In this document: positions 25,633 through 34,763 of the stretch, piece after piece
How positions within the stretch are numbered: position 1 is the first letter of the stretch
Layout: every line of letters starts with the position of its first letter
NCBI RefSeq assembly: GCF_030489605.1
Contig: NZ_JAUKFY010000007.1
Span: 124,001-188,000, forward strand
DNA: 64,000 nucleotides
Source of the DNA: Brevibacillus laterosporus
GTDB taxonomy: Bacteria; Bacillota; Bacilli; Brevibacillales; Brevibacillaceae
Reading direction: 5' to 3'
Program-made: the position numbers and the translations under genes
Notes under the pieces: generated by a model
Seen by the model: only the letters and a program-made list of their open reading frames with translations
Database searches by the model: none
Told to the model about the DNA's origin: nothing

Positions 25633-26864
25633 TTATAATGTCCTCCAATCTTGTGTGCCCTCTCCTTCACTTGACCAGCCGAGAGTATCGATACTGCGCG
25701 CATAATCGCATCATTGCCAAAGCGAGATCGAATTCCATCCATGGTGTAGGCAAGAGAACGCTTTTTCATTTTGTCTTCAAATAAACTAAGCTGACAAACA
25801 TCATCCGGGGTCAATTGGCCAATCTGAACACCCACGCTGCGTACTGGAGAATGCTCCCAATGACGCTCAAACAATTCTAAAACAACAGCATAAATCGTCA
25901 TCACATCATTGGTTGGCTCCAGCATTTTCATCTGTCGAAAAAAACCTGTTGGTACGTCAAAATCCGCCCCTCTGCATCCTACAGCTACGATCCAGCCCAT
26001 TAGTTGCTTGCTTCTGGCCCTTCGACACACTTCTTCACATAATTCCAACAAAGCCACCTTAATCTCTTCCGCTGTATGATAGTCACGTGGCAATGTCATA
26101 TGATGACCGATTCCCTTCTGAACATCATGCGCCTGAACCGATACAGGTGACTCATCAATGCCATGTGCAGTCCGCCACAGCACCTCTCCATTTACTCCAA
26201 AACGTTTCATCATGACATCAAGCGATGTTTCTGCTAACTGACCAATTTTGTACATACCCATCCGATGAAGATGCCGCTTCATCCGTGAGCCTACACCAAA
26301 CAGCTTGTCGATCGGTAACTGCCACAGCGTTTCAGCCAGCTCCTCTTTTTTTAACCAAAAAGTCCCCCCCTCCTGCTTTTTAGCCATATCGCAAGCCATT
26401 TTAGCCAGCACCTTGTTTTCGCCGATTCCTACTCGGCAGGCTACTCCTGTCTCCATGAGAACACGCTGTCTAATCCTAGTCGCAATCGCTTCTGGATCAT
26501 TCCCAAATAATCGCAGGCTCCCGGTAATATCGAGGAACTGTTCGTCAATCGAGAAAGGCTCCACTAAATCGGTAAAGGACTCAAAGATAGCCGTAATGTG
26601 CGCTGCTACCTCTAAATAACGTTGCATGCGGGGGCGTACTACCACAAGCTGGCGGCACTTTTGTTCGGCTTTCCACAAGGGCTCTGCTGTGGTCACACCA
26701 TATGCTTTCGCTAACGAACAAGCAGCTAGTACCACACCGCTCCGTCTCTTCGGATCACCAGCCACCACGACAGGCTGATCACGCAGTTCTGGATTAGCCG
26801 CTTTCTCAACGCTTGCGTAAAAGCTTTGCATATCAATTAGAAAAATCACCCGCTTCTTGTTCAC
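25629..26864 (-). CDS. Y-family DNA polymerase (DinB/UvrX type)
   Basis: An error-prone translesion polymerase of about 411 residues. Catalytic acids lie in FLIDMQSFYASVEKA (palm, Asp then Glu) and PFSIDEQFLDITG (SIDE motif). Then come CRVGIGENKVLAKMACDMAKK, the thumb helix-hairpin-helix DKLFGVGSRMKRHLHRMGMYKIGQLA and the little-finger domain, ending with QLSLFED, a likely beta-clamp-binding motif (QLSLF). The wording is nearer to UvrX/YqjW than to DinB/Pol IV. I start it at GTG 26864, since AAGGGG lies eight bases before it, rather than at GTG 26873. Two LexA-box-like sites flank its -10, so SOS control is likely. Confidence 0.88.
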   Translation of the reverse strand: MNKKRVIFLIDMQSFYASVEKAANPELRDQPVVVAGDPKRRSGVVLAACSLAKAYGVTTAEPLWKAEQKCRQLVVVRPRMQRYLEVAAHITAIFESFTDLVEPFSIDEQFLDITGSLRLFGNDPEAIATRIRQRVLMETGVACRVGIGENKVLAKMACDMAKKQEGGTFWLKKEELAETLWQLPIDKLFGVGSRMKRHLHRMGMYKIGQLAETSLDVMMKRFGVNGEVLWRTAHGIDESPVSVQAHDVQKGIGHHMTLPRDYHTAEEIKVALLELCEEVCRRARSKQLMGWIVAVGCRGADFDVPTGFFRQMKMLEPTNDVMTIYAVVLELFERHWEHSPVRSVGVQIGQLTPDDVCQLSLFEDKMKKRSLAYTMDGIRSRFGNDAIMRAVSILSAGQVKERAHKIGGHYK

Positions 26865-26881
26865 CTCGAACACCCCTTATC

Positions 26882-26922
26882 GAACATATATTCCCGTTGA
26901 ATAGTATACCAAACACCTGTTC
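26882..26922. promoter_or_regulatory. SOS promoter: TATACT flanked by two LexA-box-like sites
   Basis: GAACATATATTC (26882-26893) differs from GAACNNNNGTTC at one base and has the ATAT centre common in Bacilli. GAACAGGTGTTT (minus strand, 26922-26911) also differs at one base. Between them lies TATACT on the minus strand (26908-26903), a -10 for the polymerase operon. Confidence 0.6.
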
Positions 26923-27151
26923 CTGTTTATACTATGAACCCGGAGGTAATTTTATACAGTAATGAAGCACTTCAGGATGAAAAAATAAACGGAACAATTG
27001 GATAGGCTGCTACATGTAAACGGATTAAACCAGATCGACAGAATCAGGTAAGCTTTTTCTTGGAAAAATCCTAGCTGGGGTTAATTGGTATACGTTTCCC
27101 GTGAAACCTTTCAAACAAAATTGCGTACTTACTATAAGAGGTGATTAAAAA

Positions 27152-28441
27152 GTGGACAAGCGCGTACAGGAGATTATTACGGCTACAAGTGAAAAATTTG
27201 GTCTTCAAACGTATCACTTACATACGAGCCGTTTATCGACAACCGTGGATTTTATTCGTGGTACAACCTATCAATTGAGCATGGAATGGTTTGTAAACGG
27301 GGTAACAAAACGTACGGAGGATGATGTAAATCCCCCCGGTACGGCCGTAATTGAATATGATATTAGCTCCAAATGCTATAGAAGTGTAATTTTTGTCGGT
27401 GGAACAACTTTTTCTACCAGCTCCACACGCTTTACAACCCATTCAGACATTATAGAGTGGATAGAAGCAGAAACAGGCCTGCGCCATGAAGAGCAGTTCA
27501 TTCTAAGCGATCGGACACAGTCCTCCACCATCCATCATTTTGAAGCCCGCCATAATGGGATTCCTCTTGCTCCAGGTGGAATGATAACAGTAGAGCATAA
27601 TGATAAAGGACAGCTTCTTTCGTTTACAGTAAGTGGCGTGTTTCCTTCCACAGAAATGATAAAAGAGGAGCCTTATAAACTTGCCCTAGACACAGATGTC
27701 ATACAGATCGCAAAGGAACAGGTTAGCTTAATCGAATTTCCTTCAACAGAGCAAAACAAATGGATTCCGGTTTATGCACTTGAGGAAGTTTATATAGCCA
27801 ATGATTTATCAGGGACTTATCCTTTTGAATTAATGATAGATAATCGTTTTCGGTTGAATATTGACCATGTTTTTCATTGGGTCGCACCATTAACGCTTAC
27901 GTATGAGAAACAAGCTCCTTTCCCATTCCAAAATCAGACACAGGTGTCTGCCAAGCAAGCATTTGCTAATGAACCACACCCAGATATGCTACCAATTACA
28001 CGGGAGGAGCAGCAGCAGGCTATTCATGCAATCTCCGACTTTTTGCGTTCTATGTACCCAACAGAGTCGGGACAGTGGAAGCTAACGCATCTATATCGGC
28101 AAAACAACTACATCCATGCTGTAATCCGGCCTGTTTCTAGCCCCACCAAATTGATCTCAGCTAAAATCACAATATTCTTAGACCCGAAACAACTGCAAAT
28201 CGTCTCGTATTTTGATAATCAGCTCTTTTGGAGTGAGATACATGGAAATCTAGCGCAAGCTGAGCCTGTCACGATTGACAAAGAGCTTGCCTTCGAACGG
28301 CTTACACAGCATCTTACTCTGACGCAAACGTATGTGCTGCATCCAGAAAGAACCCATTATGTATTGTGCGGAAAGCTAGATTGCCACTATGGAGTGCTGG
28401 GAACAAACGGTGACGTTATTTTATTAGATTCCATCGACTAG
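27152..28441 (+). CDS. YcdB/YcdC (DUF4901)-like protein
   Basis: A 429-residue protein without signal peptide or membrane segment. It has two similar halves, each with helix then FEARHNGIPLAPGGMITVEHNDKGQLLSFTVSG or QNNYIHAVIRPVSSPTKLISAKITIFLDPKQLQIVSYFDNQ, the pattern of YcdB/YcdC repeats (PepSY-like strands). The helix ITREEQQQAIHAISDFLRSMYP opens the second unit. The family is common in spore formers, and its role is unknown. GTG start at 27152, with AGAGGTGATT upstream. Family placement is from pattern memory and moderately sure. Confidence 0.55.
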   Translation: MDKRVQEIITATSEKFGLQTYHLHTSRLSTTVDFIRGTTYQLSMEWFVNGVTKRTEDDVNPPGTAVIEYDISSKCYRSVIFVGGTTFSTSSTRFTTHSDIIEWIEAETGLRHEEQFILSDRTQSSTIHHFEARHNGIPLAPGGMITVEHNDKGQLLSFTVSGVFPSTEMIKEEPYKLALDTDVIQIAKEQVSLIEFPSTEQNKWIPVYALEEVYIANDLSGTYPFELMIDNRFRLNIDHVFHWVAPLTLTYEKQAPFPFQNQTQVSAKQAFANEPHPDMLPITREEQQQAIHAISDFLRSMYPTESGQWKLTHLYRQNNYIHAVIRPVSSPTKLISAKITIFLDPKQLQIVSYFDNQLFWSEIHGNLAQAEPVTIDKELAFERLTQHLTLTQTYVLHPERTHYVLCGKLDCHYGVLGTNGDVILLDSID

Positions 28442-28548
28442 AAGGTGCCTTGACCACTATTGCCACAACTGTTTTTTCTAAACAAGAATGTGGTTCATTG
28501 AACATATGTGCATCAAAACGATCCGTATTTCCGCCGTTTTCCACACGA

Positions 28549-28592
28549 AAGCCCCCTCACCCTTCTTAAATGAAGAAGAGAGAGGGGGCTTC
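28549..28592. terminator. Bidirectional terminator between the YcdB-like gene and recG
   Basis: AAGCCCCCTC-ACC-CTTCTT pairs with GAAGAGAG-AGGGGGCTT around a short AAAT loop. It is GC-rich and ends in TCTTAC on the plus strand and TTTCGTG on the minus strand. Confidence 0.7.
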
Positions 28593-28714
28593 TTACATCG
28601 CCCGCAAACGAATGTCCATTCTTATTCGTAAACTTTTTATCGTCTTTGTAAAGTGAAAAAATCAAAATCATTTGCATCCATATCAAAAAGAGCAAGAATA
28701 GCCATTTGACTTGT

Positions 28715-30769
28715 CTAATCTAAAACGGTGCCATCCAGAATTCCCTGTTCTCGCAAATAGGAGCGCAGATACTCATACGCAGTCTCTGTCCAGAACTCAT
28801 CCTTATTGACCATAACTGCTGCTTCCTGACGAGCTACCTCTAACGCTTTATAGTCGCTAAGTAAATCTGCTACCTTAAAGTCAGGAACCCCGCTTTGCTT
28901 AGTTCCAAAGAAATCACCTGGACCACGCAGCTCCAAATCGCGTTGAGACAGTTCAAAACCGTCATTCGTTTCGCACATGACACGCATCCGTTCTTTTCCA
29001 ACCTCTGATTTGGGATCGGCAATAAGCACACAATAGGATTGATCAGCCCCGCGGCCAACACGTCCACGCAACTGATGCAACTGAGCAAGACCAAACCGCT
29101 CAGCATCATAGATGACCATGAAGGTTGCATTCGGCACGTTTACCCCAACCTCTACTACGGTCGTAGAAACAAGAATTTGAGTTTTTGCACTAGCAAACGA
29201 TTGCATGACCTCATCCTTCTCTTTAGATGGCAAACGCCCGTGCATTAAGCCTACCTGATACTCCTGGAAATACATGCTTAATTGCGCATGTACATCAATC
29301 GCATTTTGAACGTCCAGCTTGTCGGATTCTTCGATTAAAGGACAGATTACATAAGCTTGGCGACCTTGTGATAATTCTGCTCGCATGCGTTCTAGCACTT
29401 GATGAAACTGCTCGTGCTTAGCCCATGAGGTCTCTACTGGTTTACGTCCGGCCGGCATCTCATCGATTACAGAGACATCCATATCGCCAAAAGCCGTGAT
29501 TGCCAACGTACGCGGGATCGGCGTAGCTGTCATGAATAAGACATCTGGACAAAGCCCCTTGTTTCGAAGGACACGACGTTGTTCGACCCCAAAACGATGC
29601 TGCTCGTCTGTAATCACCAGTCCCAGCTTGGAGAAAAATACATCGTCCTGAATAAGTGCATGCGTACCAACTACTATATCCAAGCTTCCTGATTGCAGAG
29701 CTTCAAGCAACTCACGTCGTTTTTTGCCTGTAACAGAGCCTGATAACAGCGCAATCCGTAGCCCCAACGGCTCCAATAAGCTTGTTAATGAGTGCAAATG
29801 CTGCTCAGCCAAAATTTCCGTGGGCACCATCAAAGCACCTTGAAAGCCGGCTTTCACTGTGGCATACAAAGCAATAGCTGCTACCACTGTTTTACCGGAG
29901 CCTACATCCCCCTGCAATAAACGATTCATTGCATAGGGAGCCTGCATATCATCAAGCACCTCTTTTACCACACGCTTTTGAGCTCCTGTTAACGGAAACG
30001 GCAGGGAACGTACGAATTCTCGCACCAGCTCCAGCGGAATGGCTTGGGCAATCCCCTCTGTTTGCTGACGTGTTATCCGTCGAAATGCCTGCATTTTAAC
30101 TTGAAATAAAAAAAGCTCTTCAAACATAATACGGCGGCGCGCTTGATGACCTTCTTGTGCATTGCCTGGAAAATGAATCAGCTCAATTGCTTCATGACGC
30201 GGCAATAAACGATAGCGTTCTACTAGCTCCTGAGGCAGAATCTCAGGAATCAGCTTGCCGTATTTTTCAAGGGCACGCTGAATTGTTTTGCGTAAAAATA
30301 AAAGATTAACTCCTGCACTTAACGGATAAACCGGTACGAGATCATTGCGTTTCTTGGCCCGCGGTGAATCCTTTTGTGTCATTTCACTCACGGTAATTTG
30401 CAGTTTATGCTTGTCCCATTTACCTGTAACCACGATCTCTTTGCCGGGAGATAGCTGTGTTTTTACATACATTTGGTTAAACCAAACAGCCGTGACAACT
30501 ACACGATCCATGACAAGCTTGACGCTGATCCGCGATTTCTTTTTGCCAAAAAAGCGAACAGAGGGTTCGCCGTAGACTGTGCCTACAAGAGTAACCCTCT
30601 CCTCATGCTTCACTTCAGTTAGATCGCGAATACGGTAATCCTCATAACGCGATGGAAAATACTCTACTAAATCCTTGATGCTGTATATGCCAAGTGCCTC
30701 TAAATCTTTAGCCCGCTCTGCTCCAATGCCATACAGATTGCTAACAGGACCAGCTAATAAATCAATCAT
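28715..30769 (-). CDS. recG: ATP-dependent DNA helicase RecG
   Basis: A 684-residue helicase that remodels stalled forks and branches in recombination and repair. N-terminal wedge domain (residues ~1-150, with VTLVGTVYG and KIVVTGKWDK-type OB strands). Then the SF2 core: Walker A GDVGSGKT, DExx box ITDEQHRFGVEQR, GTHALIQDDV, MTATPIPRTLA, and the RecG C-terminal TRG/helical hook with GLAQLHQLRGRVGRG and LRGPGDFFGTKQSG. Length is normal. Its start overlaps the sdaAA stop by eight bases, so it is the last gene of sdaAB-sdaAA-recG, as in B. subtilis. Confidence 0.96.
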   Translation of the reverse strand: MIDLLAGPVSNLYGIGAERAKDLEALGIYSIKDLVEYFPSRYEDYRIRDLTEVKHEERVTLVGTVYGEPSVRFFGKKKSRISVKLVMDRVVVTAVWFNQMYVKTQLSPGKEIVVTGKWDKHKLQITVSEMTQKDSPRAKKRNDLVPVYPLSAGVNLLFLRKTIQRALEKYGKLIPEILPQELVERYRLLPRHEAIELIHFPGNAQEGHQARRRIMFEELFLFQVKMQAFRRITRQQTEGIAQAIPLELVREFVRSLPFPLTGAQKRVVKEVLDDMQAPYAMNRLLQGDVGSGKTVVAAIALYATVKAGFQGALMVPTEILAEQHLHSLTSLLEPLGLRIALLSGSVTGKKRRELLEALQSGSLDIVVGTHALIQDDVFFSKLGLVITDEQHRFGVEQRRVLRNKGLCPDVLFMTATPIPRTLAITAFGDMDVSVIDEMPAGRKPVETSWAKHEQFHQVLERMRAELSQGRQAYVICPLIEESDKLDVQNAIDVHAQLSMYFQEYQVGLMHGRLPSKEKDEVMQSFASAKTQILVSTTVVEVGVNVPNATFMVIYDAERFGLAQLHQLRGRVGRGADQSYCVLIADPKSEVGKERMRVMCETNDGFELSQRDLELRGPGDFFGTKQSGVPDFKVADLLSDYKALEVARQEAAVMVNKDEFWTETAYEYLRSYLREQGILDGTVLD

Positions 30770-31673
30770 GCTGATTCACCGGCACACCAAAGATTTTCGC
30801 TTCAATTGCACGGCCTGTCTTCGTATCCGCCAACCCGCCTTGTGCCGTTTCCTTCAGGGTATTTGGCATACTACATCCGATACGATACATCGCTAAAATT
30901 ACCTCATCAGTAGGGATCACACTCTTAATCCCCGCCATTGCCATATCGGCAGCTACGGTTGCGATAGCGGCCCCCATTGCGTTACGCTTCACACAAGGAA
31001 CCTCCACCAATCCTGCCACCGGATCACAAACTAAACCAAGCATATTCTTCAAAGCGATAGCTACCGCTTGTGCTGATTCCTCTGGTGTACCTCCCGCCAT
31101 TTCAACGATCGCTGCTGCTGCCATCGCTGTAGCAGAGCCTACCTCTGCTTGACACCCACCGGCTGCTCCTGAGATGAAAGCATTGTTAGCAATGCAATAT
31201 CCAATCGCTCCCGCTGTAAAAAGGTAATTCACCATTTGCTCGCGTGTTGGATTTAGTTTTTCTGATACAGCAAACAAGGTTCCAGGTACAATCCCACAGG
31301 CACCTGCTGTTGGTGTGGCAACAATCGTCCCCATCGCTGCATTCACTTCGTTAACAGCCACAGACATACTTACAGCGTTGAGCAATGTCTTGCCAGATAA
31401 AAACGGCTTTTCTTTCATATATTGTTGCAGCCTTTTAGCATCTCCACCAGTCAAACCGCTATATGAACGAATATCCTCGGTTAATCCCCGTTGCACCGCT
31501 TTTTCCATCACATCCAGATTGCGGTACATCTCTTCCATAATAGACTCACGAGATCGCTCAGAAAAGTTCATTTCTGCCTCAATCATGATTTGAGAAATGG
31601 GTTTCCCTTGTGATTCCGCCAGTTCCACTAATTCTGCCACATTGCGAAACATGGACCTCAACTCCTTTTGCAC
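30762..31673 (-). CDS. sdaAA: L-serine dehydratase, alpha subunit
   Basis: A 303-residue subunit of the iron-sulfur L-serine deaminase, which makes pyruvate and ammonia. The cysteines that bind the [4Fe-4S] cluster are visible in TAGACGIVPG, VEVPCVKRNAMGAA and YRIGCSMPNTLKE, plus GAAGGCQAEVGSATAMAAAA. Helical N-terminus (NVAELVELAESQGKPISQIMIEAE). The start ATG at 31673 has GGAG upstream. It lies 66 bases after sdaAB, and its stop overlaps recG, so the three genes form one operon. Confidence 0.95.
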   Translation of the reverse strand: MQKELRSMFRNVAELVELAESQGKPISQIMIEAEMNFSERSRESIMEEMYRNLDVMEKAVQRGLTEDIRSYSGLTGGDAKRLQQYMKEKPFLSGKTLLNAVSMSVAVNEVNAAMGTIVATPTAGACGIVPGTLFAVSEKLNPTREQMVNYLFTAGAIGYCIANNAFISGAAGGCQAEVGSATAMAAAAIVEMAGGTPEESAQAVAIALKNMLGLVCDPVAGLVEVPCVKRNAMGAAIATVAADMAMAGIKSVIPTDEVILAMYRIGCSMPNTLKETAQGGLADTKTGRAIEAKIFGVPVNQHD

Positions 31674-31739
31674 TTACCTTCCAGCTCTATCTCCATTCCC
31701 ATAAAGGGTTTTACAATATCCAATAAAAGCAGCTCGAAG

Positions 31740-32405
31740 CTACACAGTAGGTAACAACAATACACGCTCAATGGACGACAGTTTTTCCATCTCTTGTATT
31801 GTAGCCTGATCAACAAGCGTATCTAGCTCAATGATCATAAGAGCTAAACTGCCTCGCTCCCGTCGTGATACTTCCATAAAACCAATATTGACACGATGCT
31901 CGGCCAAAACCTCGGACACCTTAGCGATCATACCGAAACGATCCTCATGGAAAACCAATAAGGTAGGAGCACTCGCTGACAATGTTAATTGAAACCCATT
32001 GATTTCGGTAATCAGCATTTTGCCCCCGCCAATGGAAATTCCAACAATCTCTACACTATCCTGATCATCTGAGAGCTTAATCCGAGACGTATTCGGATGC
32101 TCCGTCTGCAGCTCTGAGGTAGTTAGGATCACTTCAATTCCAAAGTCTTTGGCTATTTGGATGGAATCTTTCAATCGTAAATCACTTGTATCAAAATCAA
32201 GGATTCCTGCCACAGTCGCTACGTCTGAACCATGGCCCTGATAGGTTTTTGCAAAAGAACCATAGAACGTGATTTCCGCCTTCTTTGGTTGCTTCCCAAA
32301 TAAAGTGCGAGCAACGCGTCCAATTCGAGCCGCTCCGGCTGTATGTGAACTGGATGGACCAACCATCACGGGTCCAATAATATCGAAAACGCTTTTAAAT
32401 TTCAT
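31740..32405 (-). CDS. sdaAB: L-serine dehydratase, beta subunit
   Basis: Partner of the alpha subunit. It contains SVFDIIGPVMVGPSSSHTAGAARIG at the N-terminus, the hallmark of the beta chain, and a C-terminal ACT domain (MIAKVSEVLAEHRVNIGFMEVSRRERGSLALMIIELD), likely a serine-binding regulatory site. The start is MKFKSV at 32405, as in the family. The frame continues 27 codons upstream with no homology, and GAGGG lies eight bases before the chosen ATG. About 221 residues. Confidence 0.93.
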   Translation of the reverse strand: MKFKSVFDIIGPVMVGPSSSHTAGAARIGRVARTLFGKQPKKAEITFYGSFAKTYQGHGSDVATVAGILDFDTSDLRLKDSIQIAKDFGIEVILTTSELQTEHPNTSRIKLSDDQDSVEIVGISIGGGKMLITEINGFQLTLSASAPTLLVFHEDRFGMIAKVSEVLAEHRVNIGFMEVSRRERGSLALMIIELDTLVDQATIQEMEKLSSIERVLLLPTV

Positions 32406-32497
32406 TTGAGCAGCCCTCGCTCTCCCAAAAGTCTCGTACACCTTATTGTATCGTAGGTTAGGGAAATCGGCTACTTCTAAAAACACAGTGACTTAAT

Positions 32498-33658
32498 CTA
32501 TTGGATTACTCCTCGGCTTTCTATATTGATAGTAGGCAGGATATTCACCCGTGCTTTTGAAAATTCAGCAGGCCATTGATCTTGAATTTTCCTCCAATGT
32601 GAATATTGATACGCTCTTGCATACCATCCAAACCCGAATGGGTCCAATCTTTTTTGTTGTACCTTCGTTATGAGCGTCTCCATTTCAGCTTTCATTTTAT
32701 TTCCAATGAAATGTGCCAGCTTGTCCCTTTCTTTTTCCAAATCAATCGGGAAGGTTCGTTCAATAACCCGTACGTCCATTTCAAGATGAACCTTAAAAAC
32801 AAATTGATTATCCTGATAGGAGGTTTCTATCTTTGGCTTTACTTGTTGAATATTCACTGTCACAAAGCCTTCCTTTTTCGCTTTGCCTGACGACTGACCT
32901 TGGGAAAACGAAGCTGTTGGAACTGATATGGTATAAGAGATCGGCGTATTGGCTTTATGCTGCAGCATTAGCAGATACAAATTCTCTCGACGATTCAAGG
33001 ACATGCGCTGTCTTCCTGCTTTGTCTAAGAGAGCCGCTCCCAATACTACAATCCCATTCTTATCTTTTTTTACCTCGACGATAGCCGGTGTGATTCCCTT
33101 GTCATATAGCAATGTATGAAATTCTTGAAGAGTGGTTTCTAACCCTTGATTAAGCTTGACGCTATTTTGAAGGGCATCTGTAATATAGCGAGGCAGGATA
33201 GATTTATCCGGGAAATTACTATTTACAAGATCAGGCATAGAGCCTTTGACTGCCACCATCACCATATTCGCCACATTTTTAGAATCACGAAAGGATACAT
33301 CCAGATGAGGAACAATTCCCTCTTGTAACAGTGCCTCGCCGAACAGCAGGACCTGTACTTTTCCTACAACTACCTGTCCTTGGGCCACACTGTTGAACAC
33401 TTCCTTCGCTTGTCGAATGGTATGTGCCTTTGCTCCATAAACAGCATATTTCTTTTTTGCATCTTTATCAAAGATCGGACTCATTTCATAGACTAGTATT
33501 TGGTTGTCAGATGTCCGATCTATGGCATAAATCAGCGCTAAATTAATATCCTCCACAAGAACCTGATCTCCACCACAGCCGCTTAAGCCGAACAAACAGG
33601 CACATGCACCCATGAAGCTCAGTAGCAGCGACACTTTACTTTTACCCCGCTTTTTCAT
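32498..33658 (-). CDS. gerC: Spore germination lipoprotein GerC type
   Basis: C subunit of a GerA-type nutrient receptor, about 386 residues. Signal and lipobox LFGLSGC place Cys at about residue 27, so the protein is lipidated by Lgt and held at the spore inner membrane. The family pattern follows: LVEDINLALIYAIDRTSDNQILVYEM, then REVFNSVAQGQVVVGKVQVLLFGEALLQEGI and the C-terminal third with IERTFPIDLEKERDKL and KVQQKRLDPFGFGWYARAYQYSHWRKIQDQWPAEFSKARVNI. It overlaps the gerB gene by 17 bases. Confidence 0.93.
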   Translation of the reverse strand: MKKRGKSKVSLLLSFMGACACLFGLSGCGGDQVLVEDINLALIYAIDRTSDNQILVYEMSPIFDKDAKKKYAVYGAKAHTIRQAKEVFNSVAQGQVVVGKVQVLLFGEALLQEGIVPHLDVSFRDSKNVANMVMVAVKGSMPDLVNSNFPDKSILPRYITDALQNSVKLNQGLETTLQEFHTLLYDKGITPAIVEVKKDKNGIVVLGAALLDKAGRQRMSLNRRENLYLLMLQHKANTPISYTISVPTASFSQGQSSGKAKKEGFVTVNIQQVKPKIETSYQDNQFVFKVHLEMDVRVIERTFPIDLEKERDKLAHFIGNKMKAEMETLITKVQQKRLDPFGFGWYARAYQYSHWRKIQDQWPAEFSKARVNILPTINIESRGVIQ

Positions 33659-34763
33659 TTAACTGTCGCCCCCTCCGTCGGCCAACGAGCATGGTATACA
33701 ATAAAAAGAGTACTGGAAACGCATATACTATGAAATAGCCCATCCATTCCCACGAATCCTTCCAAAACGTAATATCTGTAAACGATGGCTGATAAAACAA
33801 GTAGCTAAGCGCATAGATAAGTAAGATAGCGTAAGGCATCTGCCAATCCTGTCTATGGAACAGCTCCGAAATATTCTCCATCGCAAAAAAGAAATACGGG
33901 ATTACAGACGTGGAAAAAATAAAGATATAGAAGGAAAGATAAATGATCTCAAAGCGCTCAAGAAAAGGAAACCGAATCGGCTTGACCAAGGTGAGCGTAG
34001 GCCAAATAAATTGCGTAATTTCATCAGGACTAAAAAAGGTAAAGCAGCTAAACGTAATTTGCAAATAGACGAGCAGCGTGATTGTATTTGCAATGATGAC
34101 TCCTTTGACTGCTTGCTTTTTATTCTCCAAATAAGGATAAAACAAAAACACCCACTCAAAGCCTAAGAACGCTAATACCGTTGTTTTCACCCCATGTAAA
34201 ATAGGCATCCAGCCCTCTTTAAGCACTGGCAGCAAGAAAGTAAGATGGCCGTCCTTTAATGAGAACAGCAAAATTAAAGGCATCCACAAAGTAAAGAAAA
34301 ATACGAACACCTGATATCGGCAAATTAGGCGGATTCCTCCTCTTAGACCAATGTAAGTACAGAGGAGGAAGAGAGCAACTATCAGAAATGTCAGCGTATT
34401 AGGCAATACCCATTCTTTTATAATATAGATGCTCGTATAAAAGATCGTGATAGCCCCGAGCAAGGAATATAGAATCCAGACCACCATGATTGATTTCCCC
34501 AAAAAGGAGCCTACATAGTAAATCAACACGTCAAGCATCGTTTTATTTGGATGCTTAGACATAATCCCGATGATGCAAAGACTGATAATAATCGTGCACA
34601 AGTATCCGATAATAATAGAAATCCAGCCATCAGTGCCAGTTACTCGAGCCAAATCTGCCGGTAGATTCAAGATGCTGCTGCCTACCTCAATCCCACTGAT
34701 CGTTAAAATAAATTGCAGGAGAGAAATTTTCCGATCACTCAATTTTCTCATGATGTCCACCAT
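33642..34763 (-). CDS. gerB: Spore germination permease-like subunit GerB type
   Basis: B subunit, about 370 residues. It has around ten membrane segments and belongs to the APC/spore-germination permease family. LSDRKISLLQFILTISGIEVGSSILNLPADLARVTGTDGWISIIIGYL at the N-terminus is typical. It is thought to form the nutrient-binding part or channel of the germinosome receptor. Its start overlaps the end of gerA by 29 bases; either the first or the fifth in-frame codon (ATG 34763 or ATG 34751) could be used. Confidence 0.92.
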   Translation of the reverse strand: MVDIMRKLSDRKISLLQFILTISGIEVGSSILNLPADLARVTGTDGWISIIIGYLCTIIISLCIIGIMSKHPNKTMLDVLIYYVGSFLGKSIMVVWILYSLLGAITIFYTSIYIIKEWVLPNTLTFLIVALFLLCTYIGLRGGIRLICRYQVFVFFFTLWMPLILLFSLKDGHLTFLLPVLKEGWMPILHGVKTTVLAFLGFEWVFLFYPYLENKKQAVKGVIIANTITLLVYLQITFSCFTFFSPDEITQFIWPTLTLVKPIRFPFLERFEIIYLSFYIFIFSTSVIPYFFFAMENISELFHRQDWQMPYAILLIYALSYLFYQPSFTDITFWKDSWEWMGYFIVYAFPVLFLLYTMLVGRRRGRQLNEKAG

